Assembly (NCBI GenBank): GCA_002305725.1 | Contig: DBQM01000026.1 | Location: forward strand, 14,535-70,720 | Direction of reading: 5' to 3' | Origin: Ruminococcus sp. UBA1394 | GTDB taxonomy: Bacteria; Bacillota; Clostridia; Oscillospirales; Ruminococcaceae | Length of the DNA stretch: 56,186 nt | Shown here: piece by piece, positions 25,940-34,829 of the stretch | Layout of the letters: each line of letters begins with the position of its first letter | Position numbering within the stretch: position 1 is the first letter of the stretch | Program-made: the position numbers and the translations under genes | The notes under the pieces: model-generated | The model's database searches: none | What the model was told of the DNA's origin: nothing | Seen by the model: only the letters and a program-made list of their open reading frames with translations

Positions 25940-26739
25940 TTAAAGCTGATATGCATATACATTCCACAGTATCGGACGGCAGCTTTACAATACCTGAACT
26001 TATCAGCCGTGCCGAAGAAAACGGTCTGGACGCAATAGCGATAACAGACCATGATACGCTTTCCCATTCAGAGCAGTTTCCGGAAAATTCCGGGATAAAG
26101 GTAACTGCCGGTATAGAAATATCCGCATTTGATTATGAGAAGAATTTCCGTGTACATATTCTGGGATATAATATAAAGGATACCGGTCTGATTGAAAAAA
26201 CTGTACGTCCTACATTGGAGTCACGTCATGAAAATTCTCTTAAACAGATAGCCATTCTCAATCAGCACGGCTATGAAATTGATATAAACGAACTGAGAAA
26301 AGCAGACGGGAAGTACATATACAAGCAGCATATTATGGAAAATCTTGTCAGGCGCGGAAAGGCTGACGAGATGTTCGGGAAATTCTATTACAGTACCTTT
26401 AAAAACGGCGGTATATGTGCTTTTGATATACGGTATATTTCTCCGCTGGAAGCCCTTAAAGCTATAAAGGATTCGGGAGGACTTGCTGTTCTGGCACACA
26501 GCGGTCAGCAGCAGAATTTCAGTCTGATACCGGAACTTGCGAAAAACGGCCTTGACGGACTGGAACTGAATCACCATTCTCATTCGCCAAAAGACAGGGA
26601 AATCATCAGACAGTATGCAGAAAAGTATTCGCTTTTCATGACTGGCGGAAGCGATTTTCACGGTGATTTTGAATCGGTTGATGTGGATCTGGGCGACTTT
26701 ATAGCTGAACAGAGCGGCGTTGAAAAAATCTTTGGTTAA
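25936..26739 (+). CDS. PHP-family cyclic phosphate phosphodiesterase of the phn pathway
   Basis: A 267-residue PHP metal-dependent phosphoesterase. Metal ligands appear as DMHIHSTVSDG at the N-terminus, ITDHDTLSH, LAHSGQQ and GGSDFHGD. In Eggerthella a PHP protein (PhnPP) was shown to open and dephosphorylate 5-phosphoribosyl 1,2-cyclic phosphate to ribose 5-phosphate. A gene of this kind at the end of a phn operon without phnP or phnN suggests the same job here; this is inference from context and family. It overlaps phnL by 4 bases. Confidence 0.85.
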   Translation: MIKADMHIHSTVSDGSFTIPELISRAEENGLDAIAITDHDTLSHSEQFPENSGIKVTAGIEISAFDYEKNFRVHILGYNIKDTGLIEKTVRPTLESRHENSLKQIAILNQHGYEIDINELRKADGKYIYKQHIMENLVRRGKADEMFGKFYYSTFKNGGICAFDIRYISPLEALKAIKDSGGLAVLAHSGQQQNFSLIPELAKNGLDGLELNHHSHSPKDREIIRQYAEKYSLFMTGGSDFHGDFESVDVDLGDFIAEQSGVEKIFG

Positions 26740-26754
26740 AGGCAGGTGTTTTCT

Positions 26755-27201
26755 GTGATAAGAAAAGCAGTACCGGAAGATGCTGACATAGTGTATCAGT
26801 TAATTTCTGATCTTGAAGAATGTGAATTTCCGGAAAGTGAATTCAGACAAATATTTGATGAGATATTAAACAGCAGTCATCACTGTATTTTCCTTTATGA
26901 GAATAATTCAGAGGTAATGGGACTGCTGCATTTAAGGCTTGAAAATCAACTGCATCATTGCGGCAAAACAGCAGAAATAATGGAACTGATTATTAAGGAT
27001 GGTCATCGTTCTGAGGGGATTGGGGGTTCATTATTTAATGCTGCTTCTGAATATGCTGTAAAACAGAAATGCGTGATCTTTGAAGTGACAAGCAATCGTA
27101 AAAGAACAGATGCACACCGCTTTTATCAGAAAAATAGTATGGAGCTTACGCATTATAAATTTACAAGGAATATTAATACAGAAAGTATTGCACTTGAATA
27201 A
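26755..27201 (+). CDS. phnO: aminoalkylphosphonate N-acetyltransferase
   Basis: A GNAT acetyltransferase of about 148 residues, the last gene of the phn operon. It resembles PhnO, which acetylates aminoalkylphosphonates with acetyl-CoA before C-P lyase attack. Matching blocks are LHLRLENQLHHCGKTAEIMEL and the C-terminal DAHRFYQKNSMELTHYKFT. The acetyl-CoA loop is RSEGIGGSL. The start is uncertain: GTG at 26746 or, better by length, GTG at 26755. It is 15 bases from the PHP gene and is followed by a terminator. Confidence 0.85.
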   Translation: MIRKAVPEDADIVYQLISDLEECEFPESEFRQIFDEILNSSHHCIFLYENNSEVMGLLHLRLENQLHHCGKTAEIMELIIKDGHRSEGIGGSLFNAASEYAVKQKCVIFEVTSNRKRTDAHRFYQKNSMELTHYKFTRNINTESIALE

Positions 27202-27279
27202 TTTATTGCATTTAATATAGTAAAAATTATCGTAAACAGTTTGCAGGTTTTATTATCTGCCAGCGATAGTTAAGTAAAC

Positions 27280-27313
27280 CGGATTTTTGTCAGATGATGA
27301 AAATCCGTTTTTT
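27280..27313 (+). terminator. intrinsic terminator of the phn operon
   Basis: CGGATTTT (27280-27287) pairs with AAAATCCG (27300-27307) over 8 bp, followed by six T's. It lies about 80 bases after the phnO stop. Confidence 0.8.
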
Positions 27314-27395
27314 ATAAACGTATTATCTGCCTGTGATGATGCACATGATTTCACCATAATATTTAACATAACTTTTATAAAAAGGTGATTTCATA

Positions 27396-27429
27396 ATTTA
27401 CAAATAAATGATAAAATTTAAGGGTAAAT
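27396..27429 (+). promoter_or_regulatory. promoter region of the RCC1-dockerin gene with ATTTAC-N22-GTAAAT dyad
   Basis: An extended -10 TGATAAAAT (27409-27417) sits between ATTTAC (27396-27401) and GTAAAT (27424-27429). It closely copies the phn promoter region (17 of 20 bases match over TGATAAAAT to GGTAAA), and the arms change together so that the dyad is kept. A common regulator is possible. Confidence 0.5.
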
Positions 27430-27536
27430 CTGCAGGAAGTTGTTTTCACTGAAAATCTATGTGTATTTTCAGGTATGATTTTACAGTTTATGAGTCAAAA
27501 GATTATGAGAACAATTTCTGAAGTATTGGAGGAATT

Positions 27537-30500
27537 ATGAAAAGATTATTGTCATTTATGCTTGCGGCAGTAATGTCATTCAGCATTATTACAGCTGATA
27601 TTCCCGCAGGTGCAGAGGAAAGCCTGCAGTCTGAAACACAGGCAAGTACTGAAACAGAACTTGAAGGCACAAACACATTCGCTGACCTGCTTACGCAGGA
27701 AATCGACGAGGAAACGGCAAATCAGCTTGAAGGAAACGGTTACAATATCGTTTCAGTGGAAGTTGACACAAGCACAAACGAGGCTTTAGTTGAATTCAGC
27801 GCTCTGAAATGCTGTACACTTGTGGTTGCGGCATATAACGAGGATGGCACACAGCTTGTTGCGTCAGGCAGCAAGGAAGTTAATCAGTTTGATATGGAAA
27901 CGGTAGTTAATATTGAGGGTACTTTGCCGCAGTATTTTTATCTGAAAGCATATCTTGTTGAGGAAACCACACTTCGTCCGCTGAGTGTTGTTTATGAATC
28001 GCCTAACTACACAAAGACTATGCAGGATTTCTTTGCCAAGACCACAGATGATTTTGAGCAGGAAAGAGTGCTCAATCTTGATGAGGACAAAACAAACAAT
28101 TTCGGTGTCTACAATGAGAATGTAATTGTAATACCGGAGGCAGAGGGCGTTAATACTGTTAAAACTTCTGATGACGCAAACGGTTTATACGTCATTGAAA
28201 ATGCCGATGAGAATTTCACATCACTGAAAGCCGGAGATTTATTTGCCTATGAATACGGCGTGAATGATATCATTTTAGCTAAGGTTGGTACAATTTCCGT
28301 TGACGGTACAACAGTTACCATTACGGGTGCTGAAACATCTCTCAAGGAATTCTTTGAATATTTAAGAATTGATGAAGAGGGTGATATGCAGAATGCCGTA
28401 ATAGATGATTCAACGTGTGATGAAGGCATTACATATGAAGGTTTGGTTGAAGATACACAGGAGCAGGAAGAAGCTGAAAACAGCACTCAGAAATCTCTTG
28501 CTCAGAATAAAGCTTATGCACAGCCTTATGCCTGGGAGGGCGATGTAAATGGTTCATACAGCGAATCATATAAGCTGAGTATTTTTGATAAAAGGGATTT
28601 TGCAGAGGTTTCAATATCAGGTAAGCTTGAAGCCAAAAATGAAGTGGGGCTGAAATTCTATATTGCGTGGACTTACCAGTATATCGAGCTTAAACTGAGT
28701 CATACACTCCAGTGGACCATTGCTGTTACAGGAAAAATAAAGGGAGAATGGACACTCGCAAAAGCAGAGGTCCCGCTGGGAACAACAGGTATAAATGTTA
28801 TTATCAAGCCAAAAATCATAGTTGAGGCGTCAGCCGAGATAAATTATTCCGGAAAGGTCACAAAAACATCGGGATTTGCCTATGACAGCGATACCGGATT
28901 CAGCGATCTGTCATCTGGTCCTAAAACAGATTCTTCCTGCAAGATTCAGGGCACTCTTTTTGTTGGTGTTGAAATAGAAATAGGACTGACAGTTCTTAAT
29001 GAGGGCATTGCAAAAGCGTCACTCAAACCAAGATTCGGTATTGAATTCAAGGCTGCAATAGCACAGAAAGGTGTTGGAAATCCATCATCAAGCGAACGGC
29101 ACAGCTGTACTTCCGGAAACGGAGCAGGCTGCTATGACGGTGATATAAGTCTTAAATCGAGGGTCAATGCAGAACTGGTACTGCTCGGATTTATCAAACT
29201 TGAGCATACAATTGCTGAAAAGACCTTGAAATTTGCCGATTTCTATTATTCTATTCAGTATGATGAGTTTGGAATGGGAAACTGTCCTCACAAGGATTAT
29301 CTTGTAGAGGTAAAGGTAAAGGACGAAAGCGGCAAGGCTGTCAGCAATGCGAAGGTAACAACCGGAGCAGCTGAAGAGGGTACAAAATATACAGACCAGA
29401 ACGGTGTTGCGGCATTTTATTTGCCGAAGGGTTACTACAATATTTCCGCTGAAAAGGTAAATTACCAGACAGAAAGCGACGGAATAACTGTAGGAAATGC
29501 CAAAAAGAGCATAGAACTTGTTCTTGGCGCTCAGGATTACAAAATGACCATCAATGTAAAAGACGAAAACGGAAAGGCTGTGTCCGGATTAAATGTAACC
29601 GCTGTAATGGTTAAAGATAAAAATGGCAGACAGGTTACTTCCGCAAAGCAGCAGGTGGTTAAGACTAACGCTCTGGGAACAGCAGTTTTTGATGTTTCAA
29701 GCGGTACCTACTCAGTATCAGCAACGGACAGGACAAAAGGCTCTGCGTCTAAGAATGTATATGTATACGGAAAAGACAAGAGCGAAACACTGACCCTTTC
29801 AAAAGCTGTTCAGAATGTGACTGTTCTTGATTCAGACGGAAATGCAATTCCGGACACATCTGTTTCAGTTAAAATGCTAACAGATGAAAACGGGACTGCT
29901 GTGCCGAACGGAGATGAAATTATAGTAAGCACAGATTCTGAAGGTAAAGCAGAACTGGCTGTAGGAAATGGTACATACAGAGTTACAGCAAAGAAAACAG
30001 GTTATAAATCTGCTTCAAAGAGTATAACAGTCAAGGATAATTCAAATGATATTGAGTTTACACTCAGCAAAAGCAGTACCGGAACACTTAAAGATATTGT
30101 AAAAGTCAGCGCCGGAGGATATCATTTTGCTGCAATTGACAAAAATGGTGATCTCTGGATGTGGGGAAACAACAGCTATGGTCAGCTTGGTGACGGTAGT
30201 ACGAAAGACAGTAATGTTCCTGTAAAGGTCCTTGAAAATGTTGAAGATGTAAGTCTGGGAAATTATCACAGCGGCGCAGTAACCAAAGACGGCAGTCTTT
30301 ATATGTGGGGCAGAAATAACGCAGGTCAGCTTGGCTATGGATCATATACTAACAGTTCTGTTCCGGTAAAAATTATGGATAATGTTAAATCTGTAAAACT
30401 TGGCAATTTCTATGAAGGTACCGCCAGCTGCGCACATAGTGCCGCAATTACAAATGACGGACAGCTGTTTTTATGGGGAAATAACGATTATGGCCAGCTT

Positions 30501-31733
30501 GGTGACGGAACATCTATAAGCAGAATCACACCATTCAATCTTATGGGAGGCGTTATAGATGCGGCTGTTGATGACTGGCATTCAGCTGCTATTACATCAG
30601 ATGGCAGTCTTTATACATGGGGAAATAACTACTGGGGTCAGCTTGGAAACGGTAAATCCGGAGGAAGCGGCAGTTATGATGATGGCATTGATAGTGATGT
30701 TCCGGTAAAAATTTTGGATAATGTTATAAATGTTTCATATGACGGATGGACAGGTGCAGCTGTAACCGCCGGCGGCGAGTTATATTTATGGGGAAATAAC
30801 AATACTCTGAATAATACCAATACTCCGCAGGTGTATCTGAATGATATCAGATATGTATCAATTGGCGGACTGAATCACACTCAGTTCGGTGCAGCTATCA
30901 CAACAGACGGCAGCCTTACAACATTTGGTTCGGGATATAAAAACGCCGATATGCTCAGTGACGTTGCAGATGTCAGCTGCGGAGGATCAACGGGACTTGC
31001 AGTAACAGAAGACGGTACACTCTACACATGGAGCGGAAGTTCAGAGCCACAGGTTTTCTCAGTATCAGATACAGAAGGACTAAACAGCACATTAAGCATA
31101 AATCAGAGCAGTACAAAATCTGCTGACCTTCAAAGTGCCGGTTCAGTATCAGACACGGGAAGTGCTGTAAAGGGAAACAGCAGTTCTGTAAGAGGAATTG
31201 CTTCAGCAGCAACACAGGCAGTTTCTGCTGCAAAAACAGCTGAATTTACCGACCTTGTTCCGGGAGAAGTTTACAATGTTTATCTTGTGAGAACAAGAGT
31301 ACTTGCAGACCCATGCGGTTCGGGAAATCTGCTTTACATCAATCAGGTGACAGCGGACAGCGAAGGAAAAATAACTTTGAACTATATTCCAAGGGCAGAA
31401 TATATAACAACAGAGCTTTTCGCAGTCGGAGCAAATTGCAGCCAGCATTCTTATCAGAATGGCGAATGTATTTACTGCGGAGCAGTATGTGAACACTCAT
31501 TTGATGAAAATGACATATGCACGGTTTGCGGAGCAGAAAATGCGGGTATTATCGGAGACTGTACTTTAAACGGCGTTGTAAATCTTTATGATGTAATTGA
31601 AATAGCAAAATTCATAATGGATATGAGAACATTCAATGAAAAGGAAATGCTCCTTTCAGACTGCAATCTTGATACAAATGTTAATTTGTATGATGCAGTT
31701 GAAATTGCAAGATGGATCATGAATCCGGCGTGA
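27537..31733 (+). CDS. large secreted protein with Ig-like repeats, RCC1 propeller and dockerin
   Basis: A 1398-residue exported protein with a signal peptide at residues 1-27 (KRLL, hydrophobic run, AGAEE). Residues ~30-580 are of unknown fold and include a Gln/Glu-rich stretch. Residues ~585-850 hold three carboxypeptidase-regulatory/Ig-like repeats (VKVKDESGKAVSNAKV, INVKDENGKAVSGLNV, VTVLDSDGNAIPDTSV). Residues ~855-1175 form an RCC1 beta-propeller of seven repeats with DGSLYMWG-type cores. A Cys/His-rich zinc-like stretch follows (CIYCGAVCEH, CTVCGAE). The end is a type I dockerin (GDCTLNGVVNLYDVIEIAKF and CNLDTNVNLYDAVEIARW). It is probably displayed through a cohesin; RCC1 propellers usually bind protein. 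GGAGG upstream supports the ATG. Confidence 0.92.
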   Translation: MKRLLSFMLAAVMSFSIITADIPAGAEESLQSETQASTETELEGTNTFADLLTQEIDEETANQLEGNGYNIVSVEVDTSTNEALVEFSALKCCTLVVAAYNEDGTQLVASGSKEVNQFDMETVVNIEGTLPQYFYLKAYLVEETTLRPLSVVYESPNYTKTMQDFFAKTTDDFEQERVLNLDEDKTNNFGVYNENVIVIPEAEGVNTVKTSDDANGLYVIENADENFTSLKAGDLFAYEYGVNDIILAKVGTISVDGTTVTITGAETSLKEFFEYLRIDEEGDMQNAVIDDSTCDEGITYEGLVEDTQEQEEAENSTQKSLAQNKAYAQPYAWEGDVNGSYSESYKLSIFDKRDFAEVSISGKLEAKNEVGLKFYIAWTYQYIELKLSHTLQWTIAVTGKIKGEWTLAKAEVPLGTTGINVIIKPKIIVEASAEINYSGKVTKTSGFAYDSDTGFSDLSSGPKTDSSCKIQGTLFVGVEIEIGLTVLNEGIAKASLKPRFGIEFKAAIAQKGVGNPSSSERHSCTSGNGAGCYDGDISLKSRVNAELVLLGFIKLEHTIAEKTLKFADFYYSIQYDEFGMGNCPHKDYLVEVKVKDESGKAVSNAKVTTGAAEEGTKYTDQNGVAAFYLPKGYYNISAEKVNYQTESDGITVGNAKKSIELVLGAQDYKMTINVKDENGKAVSGLNVTAVMVKDKNGRQVTSAKQQVVKTNALGTAVFDVSSGTYSVSATDRTKGSASKNVYVYGKDKSETLTLSKAVQNVTVLDSDGNAIPDTSVSVKMLTDENGTAVPNGDEIIVSTDSEGKAELAVGNGTYRVTAKKTGYKSASKSITVKDNSNDIEFTLSKSSTGTLKDIVKVSAGGYHFAAIDKNGDLWMWGNNSYGQLGDGSTKDSNVPVKVLENVEDVSLGNYHSGAVTKDGSLYMWGRNNAGQLGYGSYTNSSVPVKIMDNVKSVKLGNFYEGTASCAHSAAITNDGQLFLWGNNDYGQLGDGTSISRITPFNLMGGVIDAAVDDWHSAAITSDGSLYTWGNNYWGQLGNGKSGGSGSYDDGIDSDVPVKILDNVINVSYDGWTGAAVTAGGELYLWGNNNTLNNTNTPQVYLNDIRYVSIGGLNHTQFGAAITTDGSLTTFGSGYKNADMLSDVADVSCGGSTGLAVTEDGTLYTWSGSSEPQVFSVSDTEGLNSTLSINQSSTKSADLQSAGSVSDTGSAVKGNSSSVRGIASAATQAVSAAKTAEFTDLVPGEVYNVYLVRTRVLADPCGSGNLLYINQVTADSEGKITLNYIPRAEYITTELFAVGANCSQHSYQNGECIYCGAVCEHSFDENDICTVCGAENAGIIGDCTLNGVVNLYDVIEIAKFIMDMRTFNEKEMLLSDCNLDTNVNLYDAVEIARWIMNPA

Positions 31734-31775
31734 AGTATGTTTTTATAAGTTTCGATTTGGTAGTTTGATAATATG

Positions 31776-31804
31776 AAAACTGCGGTTTTTAAGCCGCAGT
31801 TTTT
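31776..31804. terminator. bidirectional intrinsic terminator between convergent genes
   Basis: AAAACTGCGG (31776-31785) pairs with CCGCAGTTTT (31794-31803) over 10 bp with an 8-base loop. T's follow on both strands, so it can serve the RCC1-dockerin gene and the converging glycosyltransferase gene. Confidence 0.88.
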
Positions 31805-31920
31805 GTTGTATTTAGACTCCTGTATAGGACGGCGCTCAAAAAAGATTAAAGCTGTCAATGGATAAAAGCAACCCGTTCAACTGGCAAGAAAAAATGAAAA
31901 TACCGTATAACGTGACCATT

Positions 31921-32736
31921 TTATTTTCTGAGTATGTAACGATAAATTGTTTCAGTAAACTTAACAGGCATCAGAAACATGAAAATCTGCATGACACCGG
32001 GAATGAGAAAATCCAGAAAACTGCAATAACCGTTTTTATAATTGTCCCCTCTGACTTTTAAAAAACTGCTGGTGTTTTTCCAGTTCCGGCGGCGGTTATA
32101 ATTATCGGGAGTTGTCCGGTAATCTACGAGAATTTCAGGAATATTTACAGCTTTGACTCCGTTTGCAAGCATACGGCATATAAATTCATAATCTTCACAG
32201 CGGCTTAAATTTTTATATCCTCCTATCTCAGAGGCACAGGATTTTCTGAAAGCAAGCGTCGGATTATTTATAGGGTTTCTTCTTCTTGAATATTTTAAAA
32301 TATCCTCATGGCAAAGCGGTACTTTTTTTACTGATATTTCTTTTCCGGTGCTGCTTTCAAATTCACTTATGTAACCTCCGCAGATTCCCACAGATTTATC
32401 GTTTTCAAAAACCTTTATCTGCTTTTCACAGCGGTATGGTTTGGCGATGTCGTCAGAGTCCATTTTAACTATCAGTTCATTCCGGCATTTTTTTATCCCG
32501 TAGTTTGAGGCATAAGCAGTACCGTAATTTTTATCAAGGTAAAGCGCTCTGAATATTCCGGGATATTTTCGTTTGTATTCCTGTATGACAGAATACATTT
32601 CAGCAGTCAGACCGCCGTCACATACCAAAACGATATCGTCTGACGGGAGAGTTTGTGTAAACATACTTTCAAGGCATTGTTCAAGAAATAACGGATTTTC
32701 CTCCCGGTAGGTCAGAATCAGTATGCTGTATTTCAT
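31921..32736 (-). CDS. family 2 glycosyltransferase
   Basis: A 271-residue GT-A fold glycosyltransferase, probably cytoplasmic or membrane-associated. Signs are YSILILTYREENP at the N-terminus, LYLDKNYGTAYASNYGI, VKMDSDDIAKPYR (the metal-binding DSDD) and RRNPINNPTLAFRKS. The ATG at 32736 was chosen for AAAGGA upstream; the longer frame from 32808 crosses the promoter. A hydrophobic C-terminus (LIPGVMQIFMFLM) may anchor it. It is transcribed divergently from the polysaccharide cluster. The acceptor is unknown. Confidence 0.9.
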   Translation of the reverse strand: MKYSILILTYREENPLFLEQCLESMFTQTLPSDDIVLVCDGGLTAEMYSVIQEYKRKYPGIFRALYLDKNYGTAYASNYGIKKCRNELIVKMDSDDIAKPYRCEKQIKVFENDKSVGICGGYISEFESSTGKEISVKKVPLCHEDILKYSRRRNPINNPTLAFRKSCASEIGGYKNLSRCEDYEFICRMLANGVKAVNIPEILVDYRTTPDNYNRRRNWKNTSSFLKVRGDNYKNGYCSFLDFLIPGVMQIFMFLMPVKFTETIYRYILRK

Positions 32737-32773
32737 GGCGGTTTCCTTTCGTTTTTCAAATTTTATCAGCTGA

Positions 32774-32782
32774 ATTATAGCA
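32774..32782 (-). promoter_or_regulatory. extended -10 promoter of the divergent glycosyltransferase gene
   Basis: On the minus strand TGC-TATAAT (32774-32782) forms an extended -10, with no good -35 at 17 bases. The start codon is about 38 bases downstream. Confidence 0.55.
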
Positions 32783-32930
32783 TAATAATTATAATAAATG
32801 CCGTGCATTTACTATAGCATAGAACTGTTATAACAGAGTTCCTTTTGTGTTAAATTATTATAAAGTATTGCTTTATGTAAACCATAGTTTCAAATCAGTT
32901 TAAATCTTTGTTAAACATTTTTCAAACTCC

Positions 32931-32959
32931 TTGTTAATGAAAAGGCTTAGTGATATAAT
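32931..32959 (+). promoter_or_regulatory. promoter of the galactofuranose polysaccharide cluster
   Basis: TTGTTA (32931-32936) and TATAAT (32954-32959) with a 17-base spacer. The site precedes the ATG at 32991 and lies within an in-frame upstream extension, so it supports the later start. Confidence 0.65.
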
Positions 32960-32990
32960 TTTAAAAAAGATTTTTTCAGAGGGACTAAGA

Positions 32991-33782
32991 ATGGCTGATT
33001 TGGAAATTATTCTTTCATGTATGAACCTTAAAGATGATATCATTGCTCGCTCCAATATACGCTCTGATACGGTTATAATCAATCAGTGCGGACAGGAAGA
33101 ATATTATCAGTATAAGTATGGAGATAAAAGGATACGCATTTTTTCAGTCCGGCAGAAAGGACTGACTAAAAGCCGTAATCTTGCCATAAGCAAAGCGACA
33201 GGGGATATATGCCTGCTTTGTGATGATGACGAATACTTTTTTGAAGGCTATGAAAATGGAATTCTCAATGCTTACGGCGAAGTTGAAAATGCTGATGTTA
33301 TAGCTTTTAAAACTGCAAATATTCCGGAAAAGTTCAAAGGAAAAATAAAGAGGCTCAGCAGGTTTGATATAATGAAAATCAGTTCATGGCAGATTTCATT
33401 CAGACGTGAAAATATAATTCGTTCAGGTGTAAGGTTTGATGAAAATATGGGTGCAGGTACCGGAAACGGTGCTGAGGAAGAATTCAAGTTTCTGTCAGAC
33501 TGTCTTGACGCAGGTCTGAAAATTTATTATTATCCTTTTGAAATTGCAGATGTAAAGCAGTCGGAATCAACCTGGTTCAGGGGGTATAACAAAGAATTTT
33601 TCGTCAACAGGGGAGTAACTACAAGGTATATTATGGGAATGATTCCTGCTTTTTTCTATGGATTATACTATGCTTTTTTTAAGAGAAAACAGTTTGAAAA
33701 TGAAATCACAGCTGTGAAAGCATTTAAATATATATGTACTGGCATCAAAGAAAACAGGCTGAAAAGGAACAACAAAAAATGA
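32991..33782 (+). CDS. family 2 glycosyltransferase (first gene of the polysaccharide cluster)
   Basis: A 263-residue GT2-type enzyme. The motif LLCDDDEYF is the metal and nucleotide-sugar site, preceded by KGLTKSRNLAISKATGDIC, typical for the family. The N-terminus (LEIILSCMNLKDD) is shorter than most GT2 enzymes. The C-terminus has a hydrophobic stretch (MIPAFFYGLYYAFF) that may associate with the membrane. The ATG was chosen on the promoter position and a weak AGAGGG. It overlaps the next gene by ATGA, which marks the start of a tightly coupled five-gene operon. Confidence 0.85.
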   Translation: MADLEIILSCMNLKDDIIARSNIRSDTVIINQCGQEEYYQYKYGDKRIRIFSVRQKGLTKSRNLAISKATGDICLLCDDDEYFFEGYENGILNAYGEVENADVIAFKTANIPEKFKGKIKRLSRFDIMKISSWQISFRRENIIRSGVRFDENMGAGTGNGAEEEFKFLSDCLDAGLKIYYYPFEIADVKQSESTWFRGYNKEFFVNRGVTTRYIMGMIPAFFYGLYYAFFKRKQFENEITAVKAFKYICTGIKENRLKRNNKK

Positions 33783-34816
33783 GTAAGATTTTATCAGTAA
33801 TTATTCCGTCATATAACAGCAGAAAATGGCTGAAAAAGTGTCTGGATTCATTTGTGTGCAGCGCCTTGAATGATATTGAGGTTATAGTAGTAAATGACGG
33901 CTCGGAAGACGGCAGCGAGAACATTGCAGCTGAATTTGTAAATGAGTATCCGGATTCATTTATTCTTAAAAACAAGGAAAACGGCGGTCATGGTTTGGCT
34001 ATCAATGAGGGCGTCGGACTTGCGACCGGTAAATATATAAAGGTAATTGACGCTGATGACTGTATAAATACACAAAGTCTGCCCGAATTTATAAATTCAC
34101 TTAAAAACACTGACGCTGACACAGTTTTAACTCATTACCGCACTATAAATGAAGCTGCCGGAGAAGTAAAGTGCTGGCGGACTTATCCGGAGATATTCGG
34201 CAGTAAATACACTCTTGACAGTATTATGTCAGACTGGAAAAGCTTTGACAGGGGGCTTACATTTCACGGTATTACATACAACAGGGAGTTTTATCTGAAA
34301 AATTCCATAAAGCTTTCCGAACATATTTTTTATGAGGACCACGAATATGCCACAATTCCATGCTGCTTTTCAGAGAGTATTGCTGCGCTGGATTTGTTTG
34401 TTTATGAATATCGTGTCGGAGATGTTTCCCAGAGTGTTTCATCAGAAAATCAGGTCAGAAGAATTTCACATATCAGAACCGTTCTTGAAAGACTTGTAAG
34501 AGAAAAAAACAGACTTGACATATACAGTTCTGACAGCGGTAATGTAAAATATTACAATGCAAAAATTCATCACCTTTTACTGAGCTTTCTGCTGACTTCT
34601 CTTGTGTGTAACAGTAATAAACCGGGCGGCAGAAAATATGCTGCGGATTTTATGGATTTTATGAAAGAAAACTGTCCGGAGGTTTACAGTTCGGCACTGA
34701 ACCATTACCGGATAATGAAGACTATGAACCGTCTGCATATAAGTGAGAAAGTGTACAGAAAAGTCCTTAGTTCAGCAATATATAACAAGTTGAGAAACAA
34801 TCATGATTTTTTATGA
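33779..34816 (+). CDS. family 2 glycosyltransferase
   Basis: A 345-residue GT2 enzyme with a clear N-terminal domain: LSVIIPSYNSRKWLKKCLDS, VIVVNDGSEDGSENIA and the KVIDADDCIN metal site. It probably adds one sugar to the surface polysaccharide. The ATG at 33779 overlaps the previous stop; an in-frame start at 33734 lies inside the previous gene and is less likely. The last ~120 residues are helical. Donor and acceptor are not known. Confidence 0.92.
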   Translation: MSKILSVIIPSYNSRKWLKKCLDSFVCSALNDIEVIVVNDGSEDGSENIAAEFVNEYPDSFILKNKENGGHGLAINEGVGLATGKYIKVIDADDCINTQSLPEFINSLKNTDADTVLTHYRTINEAAGEVKCWRTYPEIFGSKYTLDSIMSDWKSFDRGLTFHGITYNREFYLKNSIKLSEHIFYEDHEYATIPCCFSESIAALDLFVYEYRVGDVSQSVSSENQVRRISHIRTVLERLVREKNRLDIYSSDSGNVKYYNAKIHHLLLSFLLTSLVCNSNKPGGRKYAADFMDFMKENCPEVYSSALNHYRIMKTMNRLHISEKVYRKVLSSAIYNKLRNNHDFL

Positions 34817-34829
34817 ACAGGAGATTATA

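Noticed and set aside
31858..32061. 67-residue plus-strand frame
   Set aside because: It lies mostly opposite the end of a clear glycosyltransferase gene and has no family likeness.
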